Made by a program: the position numbers and the translations under genes | Assembly (NCBI GenBank): GCA_017460665.1 | Contig: JAFUAO010000026.1 | Location: forward strand, 1 to 34,180 | DNA: 34,180 nt | Source: Ruminococcus sp. | GTDB lineage: Bacteria > Bacillota > Clostridia > Oscillospirales > Ruminococcaceae | Direction: 5' to 3' | Part shown: positions 9,301 through 16,096 of the stretch, piece after piece | Layout of the letters: every line of letters starts with the position of its first letter | Position numbering within the stretch: position 1 is the stretch's first letter | The notes under the pieces: model-generated | Database searches by the model: none | Told to the model about the DNA's origin: nothing | The model's input: the letters and a program-made list of their open reading frames with translations, nothing else

Positions 9301-9488
9301 CGGCTCTGGTGGACCACTACAACTCAGTGGGCTACGACACAGCACGCTCATACCACTTCGGCTACACTCTCGGCGACTTCAAGGATATGACCCATTTCAA
9401 CGAGGGCGGTGCGGAGATCGTTTCAGGAGTGATCGCAAAGGCTATCAAGGCAGCGAATATCTCCGGACTTTCAAACTACATCAAGTAA
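6318..9488 (+). CDS. Cellulosomal double rhamnogalacturonan acetylesterase-like protein (CE12-lectin-dockerin-CBM-CE12)
   Basis: A 1056-residue secreted protein. After a signal peptide (about 1-37) and a beta-rich domain (about 40-180), the first SGNH/CE12-like domain has S194 in ICGDST, SIGINDTN, and D369/H372 in DDLHQSKQG. A ricin-B/CBM13-like lectin domain follows (about 393-545, with two NVQQW repeats), then a PT-rich linker and an internal dockerin (about 575-650, GDANLSGDVSLNDAVAILQ and GAVTGLDALYIQ). Next come a CBM6/35-like module (about 661-806) and a second CE12-like domain with S833 in LGDST, QFGINDGN and D1023/H1026 in DMTHFNEGG. CE12 enzymes remove acetyl groups from rhamnogalacturonan I, so the role is pectin deacetylation on the cellulosome. 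Both active sites look complete. A dockerin in the middle, not at an end, is unusual. The gene is monocistronic. Confidence 0.93.
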   Translation: MKLKKFLSGLTSAALAFTALTGIGQTMPEKALTAQAATANWKFDFGGGGTASGYTGVSATEGYSSSKGYGFAKTGSVSNVASAGSGALSDAVKFSSDDTGNTFNVDLPKGLYQVKVTTGNSPRTTIRIEGMVQMMNLTGNNAVETIQIPITDGQLSVQAITGIKNGDCTIAALEVTQLNDTGTMKPTIWICGDSTVANYYNTADTSQHGWGQFLGDYVDTSYWEIRNQATSGQYAKGFYDSGQFAPIEYYGKQGDIYVISIGINDTNYSNDAEYKEVVTTMVQKAKAKGMTVVLVKQQGRRSDFHRTDNRGNYAILSGRWFGGILDQIGASEDVKVVDLFNAWQDFGFSLGADYEAAYAAMEPYYAAGDDLHQSKQGAQKIAELMSGLLELTREPVAMDTTKAYRFKNVNSGLYLEVKDGAAEVGANVQQWGGDTVGDWNVWRLKNKGYNYYEIWSYLGGGSTYLLDVTNGSKDSGANIALNTNTNTGAQWFRFFPNQDGSYTMISRCSGDSGAIEVANASMDHGANVQQWAENGHDCQKWIVEEVEWPVAQVTTAPPVTTVPPTTTVPVTQPSGRMAGDANLSGDVSLNDAVAILQYAALPQKYPLTDLGKLNADVSGNTQGVPDGAVTGLDALYIQMYDAGLVQLPIIDEPIVTEPPVTENPWANYFFAVDQTWDQGAAESNHENFTKTEAAMGSSENIGFVNLDNVKGSSITFTVNVETAGNYMTHIRYSNGSTVDRKAFVYVNGDTQTYWLQSFMGTADWDTWAEMGIVLPMKAGSNTIKLESAVDEGCPNLDYITLDWTDEPIAEVYDPNAQQPEVPAGEDPVLFVLGDSTGQSYRASEQAAQGGPIQGWVYYLNEYVNSGLTIDNRSKAGRSTKKAYDEGRWQGIVDSMKAGDFVIIQFGINDGNPNNSDRYAPVCGNVDNPTEGSYEYYMTIFINDCKAKNVTPVLMSVTLNGNSYSNGKFVPGYTNVTDALKKLSAKHNVPFVDANAALVDHYNSVGYDTARSYHFGYTLGDFKDMTHFNEGGAEIVSGVIAKAIKAANISGLSNYIK

Positions 9489-9489
9489 A

Positions 9490-9520
9490 AAAAGGGACTG
9501 CGTGAGCAGTCCCTTTTTTG
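9490..9520 (+). terminator. Terminator of the double-esterase gene
   Basis: Stem AAAAGGGACTGC (9490-9501), loop GTGA, GCAGTCCCTTTTTT; begins two bases after the TAA stop. Confidence 0.92.
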
Positions 9521-9522
9521 CC

Positions 9523-9557
9523 TAGTTGAGAGTTCAGAGTGGAGAGTTGAGAGTTGT
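9523..9557. repeat. GAGTTGAGAGTT simple direct repeat
   Basis: Tandem variants of AGTTGAGAGTT / CAGAGTGGAGAGTTGAGAG. Low-complexity direct repeat at the left edge of the second repeat cluster. Confidence 0.7.
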
Positions 9558-9694
9558 GGTGTCCGCCGTTGGCGGACGGATCGAAAATGTAGGGACGGCC
9601 ATTGGCCGTCCGTGGGTCCAAAAAACCGTAGGGGCGGACCCGTGTGTCCGCCCGTGCCGTATATGAAAAACCACTGGGCAAACGCATCCAAACC

Positions 9695-9853
9695 ACCGCC
9701 CTATATTTCTAGGCCAGCAGGCCCGAAGGGTCCTGCGAAGGATAGTCAAAAGCCGGCGGGGTGGGGTATGAGGGAAAAGAGAGTGCAGAGAGGAAAACCG
9801 AAGAGAGGGGAGGGCCGCCGGCTTTTGTACCAGTTTTTTGTTAAAGCCCTCCC
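9695..9853. repeat. 159-bp dispersed repeat, copy A
   Basis: Matches 34022-34180 over 159 positions with three substitutions and no gaps. Within it AAAAGCCGGCGG (about 9754-9765) and CCGCCGGCTTTT (about 9816-9828) form the arms of an inverted repeat around a purine-rich segment. No ribosome site or conserved frame was seen, so it looks like a non-coding mobile or structured element. Confidence 0.9.
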
Positions 9854-9874
9854 CTCCGGAGGTGTTCCTCTTTG

Positions 9875-9916
9875 CCCACCAATGCCGCCCGGCCTTAGCC
9901 GGGCGGCATTGGTGGG
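9875..9916. repeat. Perfect 18-bp hairpin in repeat cluster
   Basis: Arms at 9875-9892 and 9899-9916 are perfectly complementary (CCCACCAATGCCGCCCGG type) around the loop CCTTAG. A related but 3'-shortened version occurs at 1-36. Confidence 0.88.
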
Positions 9917-10135
9917 CGTTCCTGCACATGAAAACGGGTATACAGATCAGCGCACGTTTCAAAAACGGCCGGGCGAACGATGTTCGCCCCTACAATTTGT
10001 TCCCGGAGATCCGATCGATCGGCCGGGACGTCGAGGACGCCGTCCCCTACATAATGTATATGGCGCACGGACGGCCAATGGCCGTCCCTACAAACGTTCG
10101 GGGAGGCCGGGCGCACGATCACATGAGATCCGGGC

Positions 10136-10166
10136 AAAAACAAAGGACGTTCCAAAAGAACGTCCT
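10136..10166 (-). terminator. rpmB terminator
   Basis: On the minus strand, AGGACGTTC (10166-10158), loop, GAACGTCCT (10152-10144), followed by TTGTTTTTG. It sits 20 bases past the rpmB stop. Confidence 0.88.
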
Positions 10167-10186
10167 GCATTTCAGCACTATTATCG

Positions 10187-10372
10187 TTATGCTCTCTCTA
10201 CCTTACCTGAACGCAAGCATCTTGAGCAAGCGTAGATATGACAAGGAGTACCCTTGACGATAGCCTTAACACGCTTAACATTAGGCTTCCATGTTCTGTT
10301 TGAGCGTCTGTGAGAGTGAGATACCTTGATCCCGAAAGTAACTCCCTTACCGCAGATATCACATTTTGCCAT
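10187..10372 (-). CDS. rpmB: 50S ribosomal protein L28
   Basis: A 61-residue protein of the large ribosomal subunit with the L28 signature MAKCDICGKG near the start and the RRSNRTWKPNVKRV basic core. Cysteine pairs C4/C7 and C49/C52 mark the zinc-binding (C+) form. A ribosome site AAGGAGGTG lies upstream of ATG 10372. The gene stands alone, with a good extended -10 promoter and its own terminator, and is divergent from the site-2-protease-like operon. Confidence 0.97.
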   Translation of the reverse strand: MAKCDICGKGVTFGIKVSHSHRRSNRTWKPNVKRVKAIVKGTPCHIYACSRCLRSGKVERA

Positions 10373-10417
10373 CAGGCTGCACCTCCTTATGATACTTGTA
10401 AATTAGACAACATGAAT

Positions 10418-10446
10418 ATTGTAACACAAACTCCCGGAAAATGCAA
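10418..10446 (-). promoter_or_regulatory. rpmB promoter
   Basis: Minus strand TTGCAT (10446-10441), 17-bp spacer ending in TGT, TACAAT (10423-10418): a sigma-A promoter with extended -10. Confidence 0.85.
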
Positions 10447-10504
10447 GTGTTTTCTGAAAAAAACTGAAAATTTTTTTGAAAAGTCGTAAATTTGATCTTG
10501 GGAC

Positions 10505-10533
10505 TTGAAAAAATTGTGCAATTGGTGTATAAT
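10505..10533 (+). promoter_or_regulatory. Promoter of the S2P-like/scpA/scpB operon
   Basis: TTGAAA (10505-10510), 17-bp spacer, TATAAT (10528-10533). This rules out the longer reading-frame start at 10505, which would lie inside the -35 box. Confidence 0.9.
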
Positions 10534-10591
10534 ATATTATGACTATCTATGTCAGACCAGACTTTTTATACTTATAATAATAGAGGTGCTT

Positions 10592-11290
10592 ATGGATATC
10601 CAGGCGATAAGACTGTTTTTCAAGTATTTTTCAAGGGCGCTGATGCTTCTGCTGGTGCTGCCGCTGACCAACTCCGCAAAGGGAATTATGGCCAAGAAGC
10701 TGGGCGACGACACTGCCGAGCGTGAGGGCAGGATCACCCTGAACCCCTTCGTCCATTTGGATCCCTTGGGATCCCTTGCGATCTTGCTGTGCGGCTTCGG
10801 CTGGTCAAAGCCCATGCCGATCAGCCCGGTCCGCATGAGGAACTACCGTCAGGGCGTGGTGCTGATCTCGCTGACCGGCCCTGTGACCCACTTCTTAGCG
10901 GCGATCGTGTGCGACTTCTTCGTGAAGCTCTTCTACTGCCTTCCGGCGCTCCAGAGCCAGATGAGCAGAGTTACGCCCATGTGGTGCCTTGCGCTGGTGC
11001 TGTCGATACTCTCTGACATCAACGTTTGTCTGGGAGTCATCAACCTCCTGCCCCTGCCTCCTATGGACGGCTTCAATATCCTCCACCAGTTCGCAGGACC
11101 TAAGTTCAACCGCTGGTATTATGCCAATTATCAGCTCATCAACCGTATCTCTACGATCATACTCCTGGCCCTGTTCTTCATGCCGGAGCTCACGGACTAT
11201 ATGTTCGATCCGCTGGGCCGGCTCATAGACTGGGTGGACGGCCTTTTGGGCTATGCTACGGCATGGGTGCCGTCAGTGTTCGGTGGCTGA
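10592..11290 (+). CDS. Site-2-protease-like (M50) membrane protein lacking HExxH
   Basis: A 232-residue integral membrane protein aligned by eye to the bacterial M50 family that often sits beside scpA. Conserved family blocks are present: KKLGDDTAEREGRITLNP, the HLDPLGSL stretch, FGWSKPMPI, LTGPVTHF, and the second metal-ligand motif NLLPLPPMDG (D159). Where the family has the zinc-binding HExxH, this protein reads T26-N-S-A-K30, so both histidines and the catalytic glutamate are gone. It is probably not an active protease; a structural or binding role is inferred. ATG 10592 has a GAGGTG site and lies downstream of the promoter. It is first in an operon with scpA (3-base gap). Confidence 0.88.
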   Translation: MDIQAIRLFFKYFSRALMLLLVLPLTNSAKGIMAKKLGDDTAEREGRITLNPFVHLDPLGSLAILLCGFGWSKPMPISPVRMRNYRQGVVLISLTGPVTHFLAAIVCDFFVKLFYCLPALQSQMSRVTPMWCLALVLSILSDINVCLGVINLLPLPPMDGFNILHQFAGPKFNRWYYANYQLINRISTIILLALFFMPELTDYMFDPLGRLIDWVDGLLGYATAWVPSVFGG

Positions 11291-11293
11291 TCT

Positions 11294-12049
11294 ATGGAGA
11301 CAATTAGCTATAAGCTGGACGTCTTCGAGGGGCCGCTGGACCTGCTCCTCTCCCTCATCGCAAAGCATAAGCTGAACATCTTCGATGTGGACATATCGAA
11401 GCTCCTTGAGCAGTACCTTCTATATATCGAGGAGGCTAAGTCTCAGGATCTGGAGCTTGCAGGAGAATTCCTGGAAATGGCCGCAAGGCTGATCTACATC
11501 AAGACAGCTTCCCTCCTGCCGAGGCCGGAGGAGGCCGAGCAGATGAAGAAGGAGCTGGAGGGCGCTCTCATCGAGCTCTCTCTGTGCAAGGAGGCGGCAA
11601 GGCTCCTTGCGGAAAGGAACGTGGGCGGCGACATCTTCGTCCGTGAGCCCATGGAGCTGAAGGTGGACATGACCTACACGCTGGTCCACGAGCCGAGCAG
11701 ACTGGTGGACGCATACAGCGCAGTTTCCAATAAGAAGCTCCGCAGCGGCGATCAGAAGCTGAAGCTGGAGAGCAAGATAAACTCAGTCGTCAAGCGCAGG
11801 ATCGTGCCTGTGCTCACTAAGGTGGTCCATATCCTTCGGGAGCTCTACAGCACCGGCGAGGTCAGCATGGACAAGCTGTATGAGGGAGTCACCGACCGCT
11901 CCGCAAGAGTGGCCACCTTCCTTGCGGTCCTGGAGCTGACACGCTTCGGCAGGATCACGATCAGCGACGACAACAGGATAGTATTTTTCAAAGGCGGAAA
12001 GGAGGGAGCCCGCAGGACATGGAGATCAAAGAGAAACTCGGCGCAATAG
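11294..12049 (+). CDS. scpA: Segregation and condensation protein A
   Basis: The kleisin subunit of the SMC-ScpAB condensin, which organises and segregates the chromosome. The 251-residue product has the family N-terminus YKLDVFEGPLDLLLSLIAKHKLNIFDVDI, the middle LELAGEFLEMAARLIYIKTASLLPR, and a C-terminal winged-helix region (VSMDKLYEG...VATFLAVLELTRFGRI) that contacts SMC. It starts three bases after the S2P-like gene and overlaps scpB by 31 bases, indicating translational coupling. Confidence 0.97.
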   Translation: METISYKLDVFEGPLDLLLSLIAKHKLNIFDVDISKLLEQYLLYIEEAKSQDLELAGEFLEMAARLIYIKTASLLPRPEEAEQMKKELEGALIELSLCKEAARLLAERNVGGDIFVREPMELKVDMTYTLVHEPSRLVDAYSAVSNKKLRSGDQKLKLESKINSVVKRRIVPVLTKVVHILRELYSTGEVSMDKLYEGVTDRSARVATFLAVLELTRFGRITISDDNRIVFFKGGKEGARRTWRSKRNSAQ

Positions 12050-12597
12050 AGGCCATACTCTTCGCAAGCGGAGAGCCGATCGAGATCTACAGGCTGTCTG
12101 AGGCCTCCGGCGTGGACGTGGGAACGCTGCCGTCGCTGGTGAAGCTCCTGAACGACCGCTATGACGACGTGGGCAGCGGCCTGACGATCAAGAAGCTGGA
12201 CAGCAGCTATCAGATGTGTACGAGGGAGGAGTTCGCTCCCCAGATAAAGGCTGCCCTTGAAACGAAAAGATCGACGCCTCTTTCCAATGCGGCGATGGAG
12301 GCACTGACCATAATCGCCTATAATCAGCCGGTATCCAAGGGATTTGTGGAGAACGTCAGGGGAGTTGACAGCTCCTCTGTGGTGAACAATCTCGTGGAAA
12401 AGGGACTGGTAGAGGAGGCCGGAAGGCTGGACGTTCCGGGCAAGCCCATAGTTTACCGGACGACGCCTGTGTTCCTGAGGAGCTTCGGGCTGAGCTCAGT
12501 GGCGGATCTTCCGCCGCTGCCGGGGCATGAGAACGTTCAGATCTCCGAGGAGGAAGAGCCTCAGCTGGCTATCCCGGAGACGGAGGAAGAGGAATAA
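12019..12597 (+). CDS. scpB: Segregation and condensation protein B
   Basis: Partner of ScpA in the SMC complex. The 192-residue protein has the two winged-helix domains of the family: KLGAIEAILFASGEPI at the N-terminus and STPLSNAAMEALTIIAYNQPVSKGFVENVRGVDSS in the second domain, then LVEEAGRLDVPGKPIVYRTT. The tail is acidic. A GGAGGG ribosome site at 12001-12006 lies inside scpA. The operon ends here in a palindrome array. Confidence 0.97.
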   Translation: MEIKEKLGAIEAILFASGEPIEIYRLSEASGVDVGTLPSLVKLLNDRYDDVGSGLTIKKLDSSYQMCTREEFAPQIKAALETKRSTPLSNAAMEALTIIAYNQPVSKGFVENVRGVDSSSVVNNLVEKGLVEEAGRLDVPGKPIVYRTTPVFLRSFGLSSVADLPPLPGHENVQISEEEEPQLAIPETEEEE

Positions 12598-12627
12598 TAC
12601 TTACAGCAAGTAGAGCTGCACCCGTTA

Positions 12628-12789
12628 GGGGACGCTCTCTCTTGCAGAGCGTCCCCTCTTCCAAAACAGTCCACTGGACTGTTTTGGAATTCACCCCTTG
12701 CAGGGCGCTTTAAGCCATTGGGGCTCTGCCCCAAACCCCGCCAGAGGCTCTGCCTCTGGACTCCGCCAAAGGGATGTGATCCCTTTGGA
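12628..12789. repeat. Array of five successive palindromes
   Basis: Five hairpins in 162 bases: GGGGACGCTCT/AGAGCGTCCCC (12628-12656), a perfect 27-mer palindrome CCAAAACAGTCCA-C-TGGACTGTTTTGG (12661-12687), TTGGGG/CCCCAA (12718-12734), CCAGAGGC/GCCTCTGG (12741-12759) and CCAAAGGGAT/ATCCCTTTGG (12766-12788). The first could act as a terminator for scpAB, though its T-tract is poor. The remainder looks like an intergenic repeat element. Confidence 0.8.
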
Positions 12790-12817
12790 AACCCGATTTT
12801 ACGAAAGGAGCGGCAGG

Positions 12818-13717
12818 ATGATCGTTCTGAAAATACTTCTGTGGATACTTCTTGCCGTTCTCGGCATAGTGGTCCTAGTGCTGATCCTCCCCATTCGGGC
12901 CGAGGTCAGCTTCATCGGCGAAAAGCTGCGCTATAAGGCAAAGCTCTGGGTGATCCCCGTACTCAGCTCTGAGGGCGGAGGCGTCTTGGGGTGGCTGAAA
13001 AAGCGCAGGAACAAGAAAAGACCGCAGGAGGACGACCTCTCCGACAGCGACTGGGACGACCTGCCTGAGCTGGACGAGGACTTCGGCGACCTGCCTCTGA
13101 CGCCCTCTGAGCAGCGTGAGGAGAGCTCCGATCAGGAGGCTGCCCCTCAAACAGCCGCTGAGGAGAACGAGCCTGCTGAGGCCGCTCATGAGGAGGAACA
13201 GGTGAGCCCTCCTGCTGAAGAGACTATGCAGGAAGAGACCCAGCCGGAGGAGAGCTCCTCCTCAAAAAAGAAACGCCGCAAAAAGGAAAAGCCCCCCAAG
13301 GAGCCCAAAACTCTCGGGGAGAGGCTGGAGGCGCTGCTGGACCTTTGGCGTGCCGCCGACAGGCCCGTGCTGAAGATCTTCAAGGGCATCAAGCTCTATG
13401 ACCTGTACATCGACTTCATCATCGCCGACGAGGACGCCTACAAATGCGCCCTGAACTACGGCAGGATCAGCGGTGCGGTGTTCAATTTGCTGGGCTGGCT
13501 CAGCGTGCTGTTCAACGTAAAGCTGAAAACTGTAGATGTGAACGCCGGCTTCGCATTAGACAAGAGCCGCTGGGACGCCTCGGTGAAGGCCTCCTTCCGG
13601 CTGGGGACTCTGGTTATCGCAGGGCTATGGTTCCTGATAACATACATCTTCCGGTATTTCATTCCCGGAAGACTACAGGCTAAAAAGCTGCAAAGATCCG
13701 CCGCAAGGCAGAAATGA
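12818..13717 (+). CDS. DUF2953 membrane protein (YtfI-like)
   Basis: A 299-residue protein with an N-terminal membrane segment (about 3-26), a long Glu/Ser/Pro-rich acidic then Lys-rich low-complexity spacer (about 65-170), and a C-terminal part typical of DUF2953 (FKGIKLYDLYIDFIIADEDAYKCALNYGRI, LKTVDVNAGFALDKSRWDASVKASFRLGTLV) with a second membrane segment near the end. In clostridia this family sits directly before gerW, exactly as here (ATGA overlap). It is presumably sporulation-associated; molecular function unknown. ATG 12818 is preferred over the longer frame because AAAGGAG lies at 12804-12810 and the extension reads through repeat DNA. Confidence 0.88.
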   Translation: MIVLKILLWILLAVLGIVVLVLILPIRAEVSFIGEKLRYKAKLWVIPVLSSEGGGVLGWLKKRRNKKRPQEDDLSDSDWDDLPELDEDFGDLPLTPSEQREESSDQEAAPQTAAEENEPAEAAHEEEQVSPPAEETMQEETQPEESSSSKKKRRKKEKPPKEPKTLGERLEALLDLWRAADRPVLKIFKGIKLYDLYIDFIIADEDAYKCALNYGRISGAVFNLLGWLSVLFNVKLKTVDVNAGFALDKSRWDASVKASFRLGTLVIAGLWFLITYIFRYFIPGRLQAKKLQRSAARQK

Positions 13718-14157
13718 GGTATATGATCATGGATACTAAAAAGACACCGGTAAGCGATCTGCTGGGAATTTCTATGGAAAAGGTCAAGGAGATGGCTGAC
13801 ATCAACGCTATCATCGGCGACCCCATAAAGCTGGAGGACGGCACTACCATAATCCCGATCTCCAAGGTGACCTACGGCTTTGCTTCGGGAGGCTCAGACC
13901 TTCCCTCAAAGTACGATAAGGACCTTTTCGGCGGCGGAGCAGGCGCAGGGGTCTCCATCAAGCCTGAGGGCTTCCTGGTGATCGCTCCCGACGGCACCGC
14001 AAGAATGGTGGGCATGGACTCCGGCAGCGACCCGATCAGCAATGTGCTCAACAATATGCCCGGCATCATCGAGAAGGTACAGGGCTTCATCTCAAAGAAG
14101 AAGGGTGCTCCCGAGGAGGAGACCGCCGCTGACGGCGCAGTTACCCTTAACGACTGA
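13714..14157 (+). CDS. gerW: GerW-family sporulation protein (YtfJ)
   Basis: A protein of up to 147 residues matching the YtfJ/GerW spore protein family: core SMEKVKEMADINAIIGDPIKL, then TTIIPISKVTYGFASGG, a Gly-rich GGGAGAGVSIKPEGFLVI, and a C-terminal amphipathic tail. GerW is needed for normal spore germination in Bacillus. ATG 13714 overlaps the upstream stop, but ATG 13729 has the better-spaced TGAGGT site, so the true start may be 13729 (142 residues). It lies in an operon with DUF2953 and probably dacF. Confidence 0.93.
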   Translation: MRYMIMDTKKTPVSDLLGISMEKVKEMADINAIIGDPIKLEDGTTIIPISKVTYGFASGGSDLPSKYDKDLFGGGAGAGVSIKPEGFLVIAPDGTARMVGMDSGSDPISNVLNNMPGIIEKVQGFISKKKGAPEEETAADGAVTLND

Positions 14158-14206
14158 GAATGATCGGCCATTCCCCGGCATATGCTTATGCTGAGGAGGA
14201 ATGACC

Positions 14207-15346
14207 ATGAAAAAGCTCATAACAGCGGCATTTGCGCTGGTCCTGACAGCAGCGGCAGCGCCCTGTGAGGCCTTTGCGGAGGAGGCTCCGCCGGAGGTCT
14301 CGGCAAGGGCGGCGGCTGTCATTACTGCGGATACCGCCGAGACAGTCTTTCTGTCCGGCGAGCAGGGGAAGCTCCCTATGGCCAGCACCACCAAGATCAT
14401 GACGGCTATGCTGACTATCGAGAGCGGCGGGCTCTACGAGGAGTTCACCGTGGACCCGGACGCCATTATGGTGGAGGGCTCTTCCATGGGGCTGCTGCCC
14501 GGGGACAAGGTCACAAAGTACGACCTGTGCTGCGGTATGCTCCTGCCCTCGGGGAACGACGCCGCCAACGCTGCGGCTGTGCGTATCGCAGGCAGCACCG
14601 AGGCCTTTGCGGAGCTGATGAACGCCCGTGCAAGGGAGCTGGGCCTGGGCCATACATACTTCGTCACGCCCTCCGGACTTGAGGGCGAGGGCCACGGCTC
14701 GTCAGCGCTGGATATGGCGATGCTTGCCCGAGAAGCGCTGAAGTCCCCCATATTTCGGGAGATCTGCTCTCAGGAGAGCATGAAGCTCAGCTTCGGGGAT
14801 CCGCCCTATGACAGGTGGCTGAGGAACACCAACAAGCTGCTTTCCCTCTACGGGGGGACCTACGGCGTCAAGACCGGCTTCACGGACGAGGCCGGGAGGT
14901 GCCTTGTGTCGGCCTGCGAAAGGGACGGCAAGAGGCTGATCTGCGTGACGCTCAACGACAGGAACGACTGGAACGACCACATGGCCCTGTACGACTATGC
15001 CTTCGGGCAGGCGGAGCTGATCTCTCCGGCAGCAGAGAGCGCTCAGGTGGCCGTGGTGGGCTCTGAAAAGGAGTCCGTTAGCTGCGCTCCGGGAGAGCTC
15101 CCGGAGATAACTGCTCTTGAGGCAGGGCCTGAGGAGCTGACTTTCACGGTGATCTCGGCGCCATTCGTCTATGCTCCGGTGAGCGTGGGGGAGGAGCTGG
15201 CTCAGCTCAGCATCGCCTACAACGGCCGTGAGATCACAAGGGTGCCGCTCCTTGCAGAGGAGGAGGCTCCCAAAAAGGCCGCAGAGCCGGAAAAGCCCGG
15301 CGTTCTGCGAAGGATATTTTCAATGCTCAGGAGGCTCTTCTCCTGA
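14207..15346 (+). CDS. dacF: D-alanyl-D-alanine carboxypeptidase (DacF-like, S11)
   Basis: A secreted penicillin-binding protein that trims the terminal D-Ala of peptidoglycan stem peptides. All three catalytic motifs are present: S60-T-T-K63, S115-G-N117 and K222-T-G224. An N-terminal signal peptide (about 1-24) and a C-terminal beta domain ending in a basic amphipathic membrane-anchoring tail (RRIFSMLRRLFS) complete the class A PBP5/DacF form (379 residues). ATG 14207 is chosen over 14201 because AGGAGG (14194-14199) is correctly spaced only for the former. The sporulation neighbours favour a DacF assignment. Confidence 0.93.
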   Translation: MKKLITAAFALVLTAAAAPCEAFAEEAPPEVSARAAAVITADTAETVFLSGEQGKLPMASTTKIMTAMLTIESGGLYEEFTVDPDAIMVEGSSMGLLPGDKVTKYDLCCGMLLPSGNDAANAAAVRIAGSTEAFAELMNARARELGLGHTYFVTPSGLEGEGHGSSALDMAMLAREALKSPIFREICSQESMKLSFGDPPYDRWLRNTNKLLSLYGGTYGVKTGFTDEAGRCLVSACERDGKRLICVTLNDRNDWNDHMALYDYAFGQAELISPAAESAQVAVVGSEKESVSCAPGELPEITALEAGPEELTFTVISAPFVYAPVSVGEELAQLSIAYNGREITRVPLLAEEEAPKKAAEPEKPGVLRRIFSMLRRLFS

Positions 15347-15357
15347 AAAGGAGTAAA

Positions 15358-16092
15358 ATGGATAATAAGATCAGGATCCAGAAAATGATAGCCGACAGCG
15401 GCTTCTGCTCACGGAGGAAGGCCGAGCAGCTCATCTCTCAGGGGAGAGTGAAGCTGGGCGGCCGCCCGGTGAAGCTGGGGGACAAGTGCGGCTTCAAGGA
15501 CATAATAACTATCGACGGCGAGCGGATAGATATGCCACGCCGCAGGAATTTCCGCTATATCATGCTGAATAAGCCAAGGGGCTACGTCACTACGGTCTCC
15601 GATGAGCTGGACAGGCGCTGCGTCATGGACCTGCTGGAGGGCGTGGAGGAGCGTGTCTACCCCGTGGGAAGGCTTGACAGGAACTCCGAGGGGCTGCTGC
15701 TCTTCACCAACGACGGCGAGTTCGCAAACAACATCATGCACCCCAGCCGCCATGTCACCAAGACCTACCGGGTGACAGTTAGGCCTGACATCACCGACGA
15801 GCAGCTCACACAGCTCTCCTCCGGTGTGGAGATCGACGGCAGGATGACCATGCCGGCAACTGTTGTGGTAAAGACCAAGGAGCAGGGCAGAGTCGTGCTT
15901 TTGATCTCTATCAAGGAGGGCCGCAACCGCCAGATCAGGAAAATGTGCGAGGCAGTAGGCCTGGAGGTGGCAAGGCTCCGCCGGATCAGCGTGGGACCGG
16001 TAAAGCTGGGGATGCTACAGCCCGGTGAGTGGCGTGAGCTGACTCCCGATGAGCTAAGATCTCTCCGCACGGCCATCGGCAAGGGGAAGTGA
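15358..16092 (+). CDS. rluB: 23S rRNA pseudouridine synthase (RluB/RsuA family)
   Basis: A 244-residue RNA-modifying enzyme converting a specific uridine of rRNA to pseudouridine. An N-terminal S4 RNA-binding domain (about 3-50, IADSGFCSRRKAEQLI) is followed by the catalytic domain with D107 in GRLDRNSEGLLLFTNDG and the family motif KEGRNRQIRKMCEAVG. AAAGGAG lies just before ATG 15358, 11 bases after dacF. RluB rather than RsuA is inferred from its usual place after scpAB in Firmicutes. Confidence 0.94.
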   Translation: MDNKIRIQKMIADSGFCSRRKAEQLISQGRVKLGGRPVKLGDKCGFKDIITIDGERIDMPRRRNFRYIMLNKPRGYVTTVSDELDRRCVMDLLEGVEERVYPVGRLDRNSEGLLLFTNDGEFANNIMHPSRHVTKTYRVTVRPDITDEQLTQLSSGVEIDGRMTMPATVVVKTKEQGRVVLLISIKEGRNRQIRKMCEAVGLEVARLRRISVGPVKLGMLQPGEWRELTPDELRSLRTAIGKGK

Positions 16093-16096
16093 GATA

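Larger units (their letters stand above)
9558..10130. repeat. REP-like palindrome cluster, copy 2
   Basis: No gene is credible here. Palindromic units are GTCCGCC-GTT-GGCGGAC (9561-9577), GGACGGCCATTGGCCGTCC (9593-9611), GGGCGGACCCGTGTGTCCGCCC (9632-9653), a 42-base hairpin at 9875-9916, GGGCGAACGATGTTCGCCC (9971-9989), GGGACGTCGAGGACGCCGTCCC (10024-10045) and GGACGGCCAATGGCCGTCC (10069-10087). Several are followed by CTACA or CCTAC. Translated frames in this region are the products of reading through palindromes and are not supported as genes. Confidence 0.85.

Noticed and set aside
9561-10090. CRISPR-like array
   Set aside because: The units are palindromes of different sequence with irregular spacing; there are no identical direct repeats with unique spacers and no cas genes.
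9534-10257. Several 90-200 codon frames across 9.5-10.25 kb
   Set aside because: They run through palindromic repeats and the rpmB antisense strand and have no family resemblance or ribosome sites.
10505-10591. Upstream TTG start for the site-2-protease-like gene
   Set aside because: It coincides with the -35 box of a consensus promoter; ATG 10592 lies downstream of the transcription start.
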